From the NCBI GenBank assembly GCA_042867185.1, contig JBHZQV010000008.1, positions 62,001 to 126,000 of the forward strand: a stretch of 64,000 nucleotides of DNA, written 5' to 3'. The position numbers were made by a program, and so were the translations under genes. The notes under the pieces were generated by a model. That model was not told where the DNA came from. It made no database searches and saw only the letters and a program-made list of their open reading frames with translations. Positions 7,796-15,297 of the stretch are shown here, one piece after another (the first letter of the stretch is position 1; each line of letters opens with the position of its first letter). The DNA comes from Xylophilus sp042867185 (lineage in GTDB: Bacteria; Pseudomonadota; Gammaproteobacteria; Burkholderiales; Burkholderiaceae_C).

Positions 7796-8776
7796 TCACT
7801 CGTCCTTGATGTCTGCGAACTGGACGATCTTGCGGTATTTCTCGATCTCCGCGTTCAGGTAGGGCAGCAGGTCGGGCTGCTTGTCGGGCACGACCGAGCC
7901 GGCCGCTTCCATGCTCTTGCGGTACTCGGGCGACTGCAGCGCCTCGGCCAGGGCCGACTTCAGCTTGTCGGCGATCGGGGCCGGCAGGTTGGCCGGGCCC
8001 ATCAGGGCGAACCAGACGCTGATGTCCACGCCCTTGAGCGCCGGCGTCTCGGCCAGGGCCGGCACGTCCGGCGTCGCGGCCGAGCGCTTGGCCTCGGTGG
8101 TGCCGATCGCGACCAGCTTGCCGCTCTTGATCATCGGCAGGGCGCTGGAGAGCACGAACACGCCGACGTCCAGGCTGCCGCCCAGCAGGTCGGTCGTCAG
8201 CGGGCCGGTGCCGCGGTAGGGGATGTGCACCATGCTGATGCCGCCCTGCTGCTTGACCATCTCGGCCGCCACGTGCAGCGAGGTGCCGACGCCCGAGCTG
8301 CCGTAGGTCAGCTTGCCCGGCTGCTCCTTGGCGATCTTCAGCAGATCGGCCGCGTTCTTGATGCCGCGCGCAGGCGTGGTGGTGAGCACCAGCGGCTGCG
8401 AGCCCACCATGCCCAGCGGGGTGAAGTTGCGCAGCGAGTAGCGCACCGATTTCTTGACCAGCGCGTTGATCGCGATCTCGTTGTTGGCACCGACCAGCAG
8501 GGTGTAGCCGTCGGGCGCGGCCGAGGCCACCTTCTGCGCGCCGATCGAGCCGCCGGCGCCGCCCAGGTTCTCGACCACGACCGACTGGCCCAGCTTGGCG
8601 CCGAGCGCCTGGCCCAGGGTGCGGGCCACCAGGTCGGTGCTGCCGCCCGGCGGGTAGCCGACCACCAGGGTGATCGGCCGCGCGGGATACGGATCGGCCG
8701 CGAAGGCGGGCGCGGCGGCCAGCAGGCATGCGCTCATCACGCAGGACCAGACGGCGGCGAGGCGGAAGTGTTTCAT
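7796..8776 (-). CDS. Bug-family (tripartite tricarboxylate transporter) periplasmic receptor
   Basis: A 326-residue periplasmic solute receptor of the TctC/Bug family, hugely expanded in Burkholderiales. The signal peptide ends near AFA-AD (about residue 26), followed by the family hallmarks YPARPITLVVGYPPGGSTD, VVENLGGAGGSIG and the VHIPYRG loop. No TctA/TctB membrane genes are present here, as is usual for orphan Bug receptors. It is divergent from a LysR gene, which probably controls it together with the downstream hydrolase. Bug ligands are usually carboxylates; the ligand here is unknown. Confidence 0.9.
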   Translation of the reverse strand: MKHFRLAAVWSCVMSACLLAAAPAFAADPYPARPITLVVGYPPGGSTDLVARTLGQALGAKLGQSVVVENLGGAGGSIGAQKVASAAPDGYTLLVGANNEIAINALVKKSVRYSLRNFTPLGMVGSQPLVLTTTPARGIKNAADLLKIAKEQPGKLTYGSSGVGTSLHVAAEMVKQQGGISMVHIPYRGTGPLTTDLLGGSLDVGVFVLSSALPMIKSGKLVAIGTTEAKRSAATPDVPALAETPALKGVDISVWFALMGPANLPAPIADKLKSALAEALQSPEYRKSMEAAGSVVPDKQPDLLPYLNAEIEKYRKIVQFADIKDE

Positions 8777-8903
8777 GGGGAATTCCGTGGATGGTGGGGT
8801 GGCCGAATTCTGGAAGCGGCGGGCAGGCGGCTCTGTGCTTCTTCGGCACAACGCTCTGCCGATATGGCACATTTCACGGCTTTTCCTCCAGCGGAGCGCC
8901 GGG

Positions 8904-9797
8904 ATGCAACTGAAATGGCTCGAGGACTTCGTCACCCTCGCGGAAACCCTGAGCTTCAGCCGTGCGGCCGAGCTGCGCCATGTCACCCATCCCGCCTTCG
9001 GCCGCCGCATCCAGGCGCTGGAGGCCTGGACCGGCATGGCGCTGGTCGAGCGCGGTGCCAGCCCGGTCCGGCTGACCGCCGCCGGCACGCTGTTCCTCGA
9101 CACCGCCCGGCAGATGGTGCGCGGACTGGAAGGCGCCCGCGACGAGCTGCATGCCGCGGCCGGCCGCCATGCCCGCACCGTGACCATCGCCACCGGCCGC
9201 ACCCTGGCGCGCACCGTGCTGGCCGACTGGCTGGTGCGGCTGCATCCGCTGGTGCGCGATGCGCAGGTCCGGGTGCTGACCCGCAGCCTGGCCGACGCCG
9301 TGCAGCTGCTGGAGCGCAACGAGGCCGACTTCACCCTGGTCTACCACCATGCGGCGCTGACCCTGCAGCTCGACGGCCGGCAGTTCGCCCATGTGACCCT
9401 GGCATCCGAGAAACTGGTGCCGGTGTGCCGTGCCGATGCGCGCGGCGCGCCCACCTTCGCGCTGCAGCAGGCCGGCACCGTGCCGCTGCTGAGCTACAGC
9501 GCCACGCTGGCGATGGGCCGGCTGCTGGAGGACTTCCTGGCGCACAACACCCGCCTGCCGCCGCTGCAGCGCTGCATCGAATGCGACTCGGCCGACGCGC
9601 TGGCCGAGTACGCCCTGAAAGGCCTGGGCGTGGCCTGGCTGCCGTGGTCGATGGTGCAGGCCGACTGCAAGGCGGGCCGGCTGGCGCTGGCCGGCACCAA
9701 GTCGATGGAGATCCGGTTCGAGGTGCGGCTGTACCGGCCGAAGCGCCGGCTCTCGCAACTGAGCGAATCGGTCTGGCAGTCGGCGGCACGGGTGTGA
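8904..9797 (+). CDS. LysR-family transcriptional regulator
   Basis: A 297-residue LysR regulator: N-terminal winged HTH (MQLKWLEDFVTLAETLSFSRAAE) and a type 2 periplasmic-binding-like effector domain. The start at 8904 is chosen because it gives the canonical LysR N-terminus and has GGAGCGCCGGG upstream; an in-frame ATG at 8670 would run through the Bug gene's start. It is divergent from the Bug receptor and hydrolase genes, its likely targets. Confidence 0.9.
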   Translation: MQLKWLEDFVTLAETLSFSRAAELRHVTHPAFGRRIQALEAWTGMALVERGASPVRLTAAGTLFLDTARQMVRGLEGARDELHAAAGRHARTVTIATGRTLARTVLADWLVRLHPLVRDAQVRVLTRSLADAVQLLERNEADFTLVYHHAALTLQLDGRQFAHVTLASEKLVPVCRADARGAPTFALQQAGTVPLLSYSATLAMGRLLEDFLAHNTRLPPLQRCIECDSADALAEYALKGLGVAWLPWSMVQADCKAGRLALAGTKSMEIRFEVRLYRPKRRLSQLSESVWQSAARV

Positions 9798-9867
9798 GCC
9801 GGTCGCGGCGCCACGCACCGGTTGCCTGGACCTGCCCGTCGCAGAAACCGCGTTCCGCCGGTCGACG

Positions 9868-10863
9868 CTAGGCCGGCTGCAACCCGCCGCCGGCATTCAC
9901 CTCGACGGTGATGTGCACCAGTTCCTCGTGCACCCCGATCAGCCGCCGGAACACCTCGGGCGCCACCGGCACCGCCGTCTGCAGCGCGACGATGCAGGCG
10001 AAGCGGCCCTTGCCGACGCGCCAGACATGCAGGTCGGTGATGGTGGCCGGCTGGGGTGCCAGGGCGACCGCCTCGCGCACCTCCTGCACCAGGGCCGGAT
10101 CGGTCGTGGCATCCAGCAGCACCCGCCCCGTGTCGCGCAGCAGGCCCCAGGCCCAGACGGCCACCAGCACCGCGCCGGCGATCCCCATCAGCGGATCGAG
10201 CCATGACCAGCCCCAGATCCATCCGCCGACCAGCGCCAGGATCGCGAGGACCGAGGTGGCGGCGTCGGCGATCACATGCAGGTAGGCGGAGCGGAGGTTC
10301 AGGTCGTGGCCGTGGCCGTGGCCGTCGTGGTCATGCTCGTCATGTCCATGTCCATGGTCGTGGTCGTGGCCATGCGAATGCCCGTGCGACCCGGCATGCA
10401 GCAGCCGCGCGCAGACCAGGTTCACCACCAGTCCCACCAGCGCGACCGCGATCGCCTGCTCGTAGTGGATCGGCAGCGGCGACAGCAGGCGCTCGACCGA
10501 CTGGACCACCATCAGCACCGCCACGCCCACCAGCAGCAAGGCGCTGGTATACCCGCCCAGCACCTCGATCTTGCCGGCGCCGAAGGCGAAGCGCCGGTCC
10601 TTCGCCAGCCGTCGCGCCGCCGCATAGGCCGCGGCCGACAGGCCCAGCGCCACCGCGTGCGAGCCCATGTGCCAGCCATCGGCCAGCAGCGCCATCGAGT
10701 TGAAGACCCAGCCGCCCGCGATCTCCGCCACCATCATCACCGCGGTGAGCCACACCGCCCGCCGGGTGTTGCGCTCGGCCAGCGGATCGACCGCGTCGAA
10801 GCGGTGGGCATGGGCGCAGGAAGCGCCGGCGGACGGTGGCGGGGCGGCGTGCAGGGCAGACAT
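9868..10863 (-). CDS. dmeF: Cation diffusion facilitator (Co/Ni efflux, DmeF type)
   Basis: A 331-residue CDF-family proton-coupled exporter with six transmembrane helices. The TM2 site ALLADGWHMGSHA has the His/Asp pattern of DmeF, TM5 has HVIADAATS, and between TM4 and TM5 lies a long His/Asp-rich loop (repeated HGH and DHD). It is divergent from an RcnR-type repressor gene across a textbook operator. This dmeRF pairing points to Co(II)/Ni(II) rather than Zn. GGAGGA precedes the ATG. Confidence 0.9.
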   Translation of the reverse strand: MSALHAAPPPSAGASCAHAHRFDAVDPLAERNTRRAVWLTAVMMVAEIAGGWVFNSMALLADGWHMGSHAVALGLSAAAYAAARRLAKDRRFAFGAGKIEVLGGYTSALLLVGVAVLMVVQSVERLLSPLPIHYEQAIAVALVGLVVNLVCARLLHAGSHGHSHGHDHDHGHGHDEHDHDGHGHGHDLNLRSAYLHVIADAATSVLAILALVGGWIWGWSWLDPLMGIAGAVLVAVWAWGLLRDTGRVLLDATTDPALVQEVREAVALAPQPATITDLHVWRVGKGRFACIVALQTAVPVAPEVFRRLIGVHEELVHITVEVNAGGGLQPA

Positions 10864-10889
10864 TCGGGTTCCTCCAAGGCCCGCGAATA

Positions 10890-10904
10890 TACTCCCCCCC
10901 AGTA
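10890..10904. promoter_or_regulatory. RcnR/DmeR-type operator TACT-C7-AGTA
   Basis: The plus strand reads TACT, seven C, AGTA; on the minus strand this is TACT-G6-N-AGTA, the known recognition site of RcnR-class CsoR repressors. It lies 24 bases before dmeR and 27 bases before dmeF, placed to repress both divergent promoters until Ni or Co binds the repressor. Confidence 0.88.
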
Positions 10905-10927
10905 CCTTCGCCGAGAAAGCCCGCACC

Positions 10928-11203
10928 ATGAGCCACACCATCCGCGACCAGAAGAAGCTGCTGGCCCGGGTGCGCCGCATCCGCGGCCAGACCGAGGCAC
11001 TGGAGAAAGCCCTGCTGGCCGATGCAGGCTGCGGCCCGGTGCTGCAGCAGATCGCCGCGGTGCGCGGTGCCGTCAACGGCCTGATGGCCGAGGTGCTGGA
11101 AGGCCATCTGCGCGAGCACCTGGCCGACGACGGCACGCCGCTGGCCGAGCGCCAGGCGGAGCTTGATGCGGTGCTGGGCGTGCTGCGGTCCTATCTCCGC
11201 TGA
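10928..11203 (+). CDS. dmeR: CsoR/RcnR-family metal-sensing repressor
   Basis: A 91-residue all-helical repressor of the CsoR/RcnR/FrmR family: HTIRDQKKLLARVRRIRGQ at the N-terminus, then CGPVLQQIAAVRGAVNGLMAEVLEGHLREHL, with the Cys and two downstream His in metal-ligand positions. The N-terminal His at residue 3 and the single Cys fit Ni/Co sensing as in RcnR/DmeR. It is divergent from dmeF with the cognate operator between them. FrmR-like aldehyde sensing is unlikely given this context. Confidence 0.88.
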   Translation: MSHTIRDQKKLLARVRRIRGQTEALEKALLADAGCGPVLQQIAAVRGAVNGLMAEVLEGHLREHLADDGTPLAERQAELDAVLGVLRSYLR

Positions 11204-11266
11204 CGGGCATGCGCCCACCGCGGGCCGGGACGCCGGTCGTGCGGCGAGCGCATGCCACCGCGGCCT

Positions 11267-11331
11267 GCTATTGAATCGATAGCTGGCAGCCGGCATGCGG
11301 CGCCGGCTCCAGCCCTGTTTCCTTCGAATTC
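11267..11331 (+). repeat. GCTAT-N7-ATAGC dispersed element, copy 1
   Basis: GCTAT-TGAATCG-ATAGC (11267-11283) is followed by a GCCGGC...GCCGGC hairpin tail ending TTCGAATTC. The tail reaches the stop codon of the minus-strand CoA-transferase gene, so the whole element would form that transcript's 3' end. Similar elements occur at 16537, 18228, 48671, 56810 and 63727. Confidence 0.75.
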
Positions 11332-12766
11332 AGTCCCACCGGGCGGCATCGGTGCCCGGCGGCACCGAGGGCCTGTCCCAGCCCGCCGGTGTCACCGCGA
11401 ACCGCGCGCTGTGGCGGACCGCCGCCAGCGCGCCGAAGCCCGACGGCACGGTGTCCAGGTACGGCGCCGCATCGGGCATCGCCTGCGCCAGCCCACCGGG
11501 CACCCGGCCCAGGCCGCGCAGCCAGTGGCCGGTCTGTGCCAGCGACACCTCGACATGCCAGCTGCCGCCCTCCTCCTGCTGGCGCACCAGCGCGGCCGAG
11601 GCACCCATCGCCATCAGGTAGCCGGTGGCCTGGTCGAGGATCTGCATCGGCAGCGCCTGGGGGGTGGCGCTGCCGGCCGCTTCGGCCTCGGCATGGTTGA
11701 AGCCGGTGGCGGTCTGCACCAGCGAGTCGAATCCGCGGCGGCCGGCCCAGGGGCCCTGGGTACCGTAGGCGGTGAGCGAGACATAGACGATGCCCGGGCG
11801 GGTCGTCGCCAGCGCTTCGGGACCGAAGCCCCGCGCCTCCAGGCCGCCGGGGCGGTAGCCCTGCAGGAACACATGCGCCTCGCCCGCCAGCCGCGACAGC
11901 GTGGCGCGCCCTGCTTCGGCGCGCAGGTCGACATGGGCCGAGCGCTTGCCGCGGCTGGTGTCGGCGATCGCATCGATGTTGGGCAGGTGCGGTGCGTTGA
12001 CCAGCATCACATCGGCGCCGTAGGCCGCCAGCGCCCGGCCGCCGACCGGGCCGGCCAGGATGCGGGTCAGGTCCAGCACCCGGATGCCGTGCAGCGGACG
12101 CGCGCCGGCGGGCAGGGGCGGCAAGGCGCGCGGCGGTGCGTCGCCGATGCGGCGGATGCTGAACAGCGGCTGGGCCGCGATCGCCCGGGCCTGCGGCGTC
12201 GCGTTCCATTCGGCGAAGCTGCGCAGCGCGGTGGCGACCAGGCCGGCATCGGCCGCGGCCTGTTCGAAATCGACGGCGCACCACGACTGCATCGCGCGTT
12301 CGGCGTCGGCACGCGCGGCCGTCGCCGGGTCCAGGCCCAGCAGCCGCAACGCGCCTTCGCGGTGGTGGGCGAAGTTGGCATGTACCCGCACCCAGCCGTC
12401 GGCGGCGCGGTACAGGCCCGAGAACGCATCCCACAGCGGCGGCACGGTTCCGTCGATGCTGAACCAGCCGATGCACTCGACCGCGGCATGGCGCATGTCG
12501 ACCGCGATCCGCTGCGGCGGCTGCCCGCGCTGCCGGCCCACCGCACTGGCGGCGAGCGCGGCCGCGGCGATGCCGGCCTGCGCGGCGGTACCGACGGCGA
12601 AGGACGAAGGCACGACCGGCTCGGCGCCGGTCAGCGTTGCCTGTAAGACCCGCGCGTCCGGCAGACCGGCCGTCCGCAACACCTCGGCGATGACGGTGGC
12701 GGCGGCGGGCGGTGCCGGGAACCGGGGGCTGTCCGATGTGCCGGTGCCAGGGAATGCGGGGGTCAT
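11330..12766 (-). CDS. CaiB/BaiF (family III) CoA transferase
   Basis: A 478-residue family III CoA-transferase-like protein, moving CoA between carboxylic acids in the cytoplasm. It shows GIRVLDLTRILAGPVGGRALAAYGADV (the family's N-terminal CoA-binding motif, here near residue 225) and HVFLQGYRPGGLEARGFGPEAL. The roughly 220 residues before that motif include a CaiB-like C-terminal-type segment (GLYRAADGWVRVHANF), so the order looks like a permuted or duplicated CaiB fold. The usual catalytic Asp position falls in HVDLRAEAGR and was not confirmed. The start has CGGAGC upstream. Substrate unknown. Confidence 0.8.
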   Translation of the reverse strand: MTPAFPGTGTSDSPRFPAPPAAATVIAEVLRTAGLPDARVLQATLTGAEPVVPSSFAVGTAAQAGIAAAALAASAVGRQRGQPPQRIAVDMRHAAVECIGWFSIDGTVPPLWDAFSGLYRAADGWVRVHANFAHHREGALRLLGLDPATAARADAERAMQSWCAVDFEQAAADAGLVATALRSFAEWNATPQARAIAAQPLFSIRRIGDAPPRALPPLPAGARPLHGIRVLDLTRILAGPVGGRALAAYGADVMLVNAPHLPNIDAIADTSRGKRSAHVDLRAEAGRATLSRLAGEAHVFLQGYRPGGLEARGFGPEALATTRPGIVYVSLTAYGTQGPWAGRRGFDSLVQTATGFNHAEAEAAGSATPQALPMQILDQATGYLMAMGASAALVRQQEEGGSWHVEVSLAQTGHWLRGLGRVPGGLAQAMPDAAPYLDTVPSGFGALAAVRHSARFAVTPAGWDRPSVPPGTDAARWD

Positions 12767-12935
12767 GGAAGCTCCGGAAAGAATGCCCGTGGCGGTGCGG
12801 TGCGGTGACGGACGGCGGTCTGGCGGGATAACCACTTCATCAGTGCGGTCCTACAGCACGAGGCCGCCGTGTCCCACCGATGTCCTCCGGGTGCTCTCCA
12901 CAATCGAACCATTCAAAAACGAAAGGATCTGCACC

Positions 12936-13010
12936 GTGAACTCCATCATCTACATCGTTGGCCTGGTTGTCGTTGTCGTGGCCGTGCTGTCGTTTTTCGG
13001 CCTGCGCTGA
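12936..13010 (+). CDS. 24-residue single-pass membrane peptide
   Basis: The GTG start is preceded by AAGGATCTGCACC and the frame reads MNSIIYIVGLVVVVVAVLSFFGLR before TGA. The peptide is almost entirely one transmembrane helix with a short Gly-Leu-Arg end. A strong terminator follows 44 bases later, defining a self-contained transcription unit between two CoA-transferase loci. I recall near-identical mini-proteins in other Comamonadaceae, but that is from memory and unchecked. Function unknown. Confidence 0.65.
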   Translation: MNSIIYIVGLVVVVVAVLSFFGLR

Positions 13011-13054
13011 ACGCTTCGGTCACGGTCCGCTTCGGCGGGCCGGCCATTCGAGAA

Positions 13055-13085
13055 GGGCCCCGTGCTGCGAAGCACGGGGCCCTTT
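13055..13085 (+). terminator. Terminator after the 24-residue peptide gene
   Basis: GGGCCCCGTGCT-GCGA-AGCACGGGGCCC followed by TTT is a perfect 12-bp stem. It closes the mini-gene unit, and the near-symmetry could also serve minus-strand transcripts. Confidence 0.85.
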
Positions 13086-13134
13086 GCCATGGGGGGCTGC
13101 CTGCGACAACCGCTTGTGGGCGGCTACCCGGTGG

Positions 13135-13770
13135 CTAGATCAGCGTCACCCCGGTCTTGGCCTGCACCGCCTCGCGGGTCACCCCCGGCGCCAGTTCCAC
13201 CAGCTTCAGCCCTTCGGGCACCACGTCCATCACCGCCAGGTCGGTGATGATCCGGTCGACCACGCCCACGCCGGTCAGCGGCAGGCTGCATTCCTTGAGG
13301 ATCTTCAGGTCCTCGGTGCCGTCCTTCTTTTTGGCGACGTGTTCCATCAGCACGATGACCCGCTTCACGCCGGCGACCAGGTCCATCGCGCCGCCCATGC
13401 CCTTGACCATCTTTCCGGGGATCATCCAGTTGGCCAGGTCGCCCTTCTCGCTGACCTGCATCGCGCCCAGGATCGAGAGGTTGATCTTGCCGCCGCGGAT
13501 CATCGCGAAGCTGTCGTGGCTGCCGAAGATCGACGAGCCGGGGATGGTGGTGACCGTCTGCTTGCCGGCGTTGATCAGGTCGGCATCGACCGTCAGCTCG
13601 GTCGGGAACGGGCCGATGCCCAGCATGCCGTTCTCGCTCTGCAGCCAGACCTCCTTGTCGCCGGTGAAGTTGGCGACGAGCGTCGGAATGCCGATGCCCA
13701 GGTTCACATAGAAGCCGTCTTCCAGCTCGTCCGCCGCGCGTGCGGCCATCTGGTCGTGGGTCCAGGGCAT
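13135..13770 (-). CDS. scoB: 3-oxoacid CoA-transferase subunit B
   Basis: Beta subunit (211 aa) of succinyl-CoA:3-ketoacid CoA transferase, which activates acetoacetate with CoA from succinyl-CoA. The catalytic Glu is in SENGMLGIGP. LGIGIPTLVANF, GSSIFGSHDSFAMIRGG and the GVTREAVQAKTG tail are standard for the family. It follows scoA in the same operon with a single base between stop and start. Confidence 0.94.
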   Translation of the reverse strand: MPWTHDQMAARAADELEDGFYVNLGIGIPTLVANFTGDKEVWLQSENGMLGIGPFPTELTVDADLINAGKQTVTTIPGSSIFGSHDSFAMIRGGKINLSILGAMQVSEKGDLANWMIPGKMVKGMGGAMDLVAGVKRVIVLMEHVAKKKDGTEDLKILKECSLPLTGVGVVDRIITDLAVMDVVPEGLKLVELAPGVTREAVQAKTGVTLI

Positions 13771-13771
13771 G

Positions 13772-14602
13772 TCAGGCTCCTTCGGTCTTGGTGGTTTGGG
13801 CGGGTACGTCGACCTTCGGCACGGCGACTTCTTCAGCACTGACAGCCGCGGCCTGGGCGATCACCGCCTGGGCCTCTTCCTTGGCGGCGGCCACGTCGAC
13901 CGGGGCCGCGGCGCTCAGGGTGCGCTTCTCGATCCGTTTTTCGGGCGTGGGGTTGACCACGATGCGGTGCACATAGATGCCGGGCAGGTGCACGTCGTCG
14001 GGGGCGATCTCGCCTACCTCGACCAGCCGCTCGACCTCGACGATGCAGACCTTGCCCGCCATCGCCGCGGCCGGGTTGAAGTTGCGGGCCGTCAGGCGAA
14101 AACGCAGGTTGCCCGACGTGTCGGCCACGTCGGCCTTGACCAGCGCCACGTCGGGCAGCAGGGCGTGCTCCATCACGTAGGTCTCGCCGCCGAACTCGCG
14201 CAGCTCCTTGCCCTCGGCCACCTGGGTGCCGACGCCGGTCTTGGTGAAGAAGGCCGGGATGCCGGCGCCGCCGGCACGCAGCTTCTCGGCGAGCGTGCCC
14301 TGCGGCGTGAACTCCAGCTCCAGCTCGCCGGCCAGGTACTGGCGCTCGAACTCCTTGTTCTCGCCGACGTAGCTGGAGATCATCTTCCTGATCTGCCGCG
14401 TCTCCAGCAGCTTGCCGAGGCCGAAGCCGTCGACGCCCGCGTTGTTCGAGATGACGGTCAGGTCCTGGGTGCCGCTGTCCTTGAGCGCTTCGATCAGCGC
14501 CTCGGGGATGCCGCAGAGGCCGAAGCCGCCGACCGCCATCAGCTGGCCGTCCTGCACGACGCCCTGCAGCGCCGCCTCGGCGGTGGGAAAGACTTTGTTC
14601 AC
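13772..14602 (-). CDS. scoA: 3-oxoacid CoA-transferase subunit A with extended C-terminus
   Basis: Alpha subunit of the SCOT-type CoA transferase. Glycine loop VGGFGLCGIPEALI, NNAGVDGFGLGKLL and YVMEHALLPDVALVKADVAD are typical. At 276 residues it is about 40 longer than usual. The extra C-terminus after the conserved EKRIEKRTL is Ala/Val/Glu-rich and ends in AQTTKTEGA, so it is probably a disordered tail. First gene of scoA-scoB, divergent from a PAS-LuxR regulator. Confidence 0.92.
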   Translation of the reverse strand: MNKVFPTAEAALQGVVQDGQLMAVGGFGLCGIPEALIEALKDSGTQDLTVISNNAGVDGFGLGKLLETRQIRKMISSYVGENKEFERQYLAGELELEFTPQGTLAEKLRAGGAGIPAFFTKTGVGTQVAEGKELREFGGETYVMEHALLPDVALVKADVADTSGNLRFRLTARNFNPAAAMAGKVCIVEVERLVEVGEIAPDDVHLPGIYVHRIVVNPTPEKRIEKRTLSAAAPVDVAAAKEEAQAVIAQAAAVSAEEVAVPKVDVPAQTTKTEGA

Positions 14603-14649
14603 GGGTACTCCTTGTGACGGATGACGATCCGGATCTGCCCGCTACGATA

Positions 14650-14683
14650 CTACGCATGCCATTACGTAGAAGCGCTTAAGCGC
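14650..14683. promoter_or_regulatory. Palindromes between scoA and the luxR-type gene
   Basis: Two dyads occupy the 89-base divergent gap: CTACG-N10-CGTAG (14650-14669) and a perfect 12-bp palindrome GCGCTTAAGCGC (14672-14683), only nine bases before the regulator's start. They are the obvious candidates for autoregulation and scoAB control by the adjacent LuxR protein. Confidence 0.45.
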
Positions 14684-14691
14684 ATACCCGC

Positions 14692-15270
14692 ATGCCCGCC
14701 CCGTGCGCCCTGCCCGACATCGACTACCGCATGGCCTTCGACCTCGCGCCGCTGGGCCTGGCGCTCTCGCGCGACCGGGCGATCGTCGACTGCAATCAGC
14801 AGCTCTGCGAGATGTTCGGCGCGGCGCGGGAGCAGCTGGTCGGCCAGTCGTTCCGCATCCTCTACCCCAGCGCCGACGAGTACGAACGCGCCGGCGCACG
14901 CATCGCCCCGGTGATGAACGCCGCCGGCCGCTACGCCGACGACCGGGTGATGCGCCGGGTGGCCGGCGCCCGCCAGGGCGAGACCTTCTGGTGCCACGTC
15001 ACCGGCCGCGCCTTCGACCGCACCCGCCCGCACGCCGCCGGCATCTGGAGCTTCGAGGACCTGAGCGCCCGCCGCGCGGTGCGGGCCGAGCTCACGCCGC
15101 GCGAGCGCGAGGTGGCGGCCCACCTCACCACCGGCGGCCGCACCTCGAAGGAAATCGGCCGCGCGCTCGGCATCAGCCACCGCACGGTCGAGTTCTACCG
15201 GGCGCGGCTGATGCGCAAGTACGGCGCCGCCAGCGCTGCCGACCTGGTGCAGCGGCTGATGGCCGGCTAG
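14692..15270 (+). CDS. PAS-LuxR transcriptional regulator
   Basis: A 192-residue regulator with an N-terminal PAS fold (about residues 10-125: DYRMAFDLAPLGLAL, FRILYPSADEY) and a C-terminal LuxR/FixJ HTH (about 130-190: LTPREREVAAHLTTGGRTSKEIGRALGISHRTVEFYRARLMRKYG). It has no receiver domain, so the signal is likely a ligand or redox change sensed by PAS. It is divergent from scoAB, which it plausibly controls. Confidence 0.88.
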   Translation: MPAPCALPDIDYRMAFDLAPLGLALSRDRAIVDCNQQLCEMFGAAREQLVGQSFRILYPSADEYERAGARIAPVMNAAGRYADDRVMRRVAGARQGETFWCHVTGRAFDRTRPHAAGIWSFEDLSARRAVRAELTPREREVAAHLTTGGRTSKEIGRALGISHRTVEFYRARLMRKYGAASAADLVQRLMAG

Positions 15271-15297
15271 GCAGTGCGGCGCATACCGCCGTGCCCC

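Noticed and set aside
10300..10390. Short alternating repeats (CATG/GTGG) in the dmeF region
   Set aside because: They encode the His/Asp-rich loop of the exporter; codon repetition, not a separate element.
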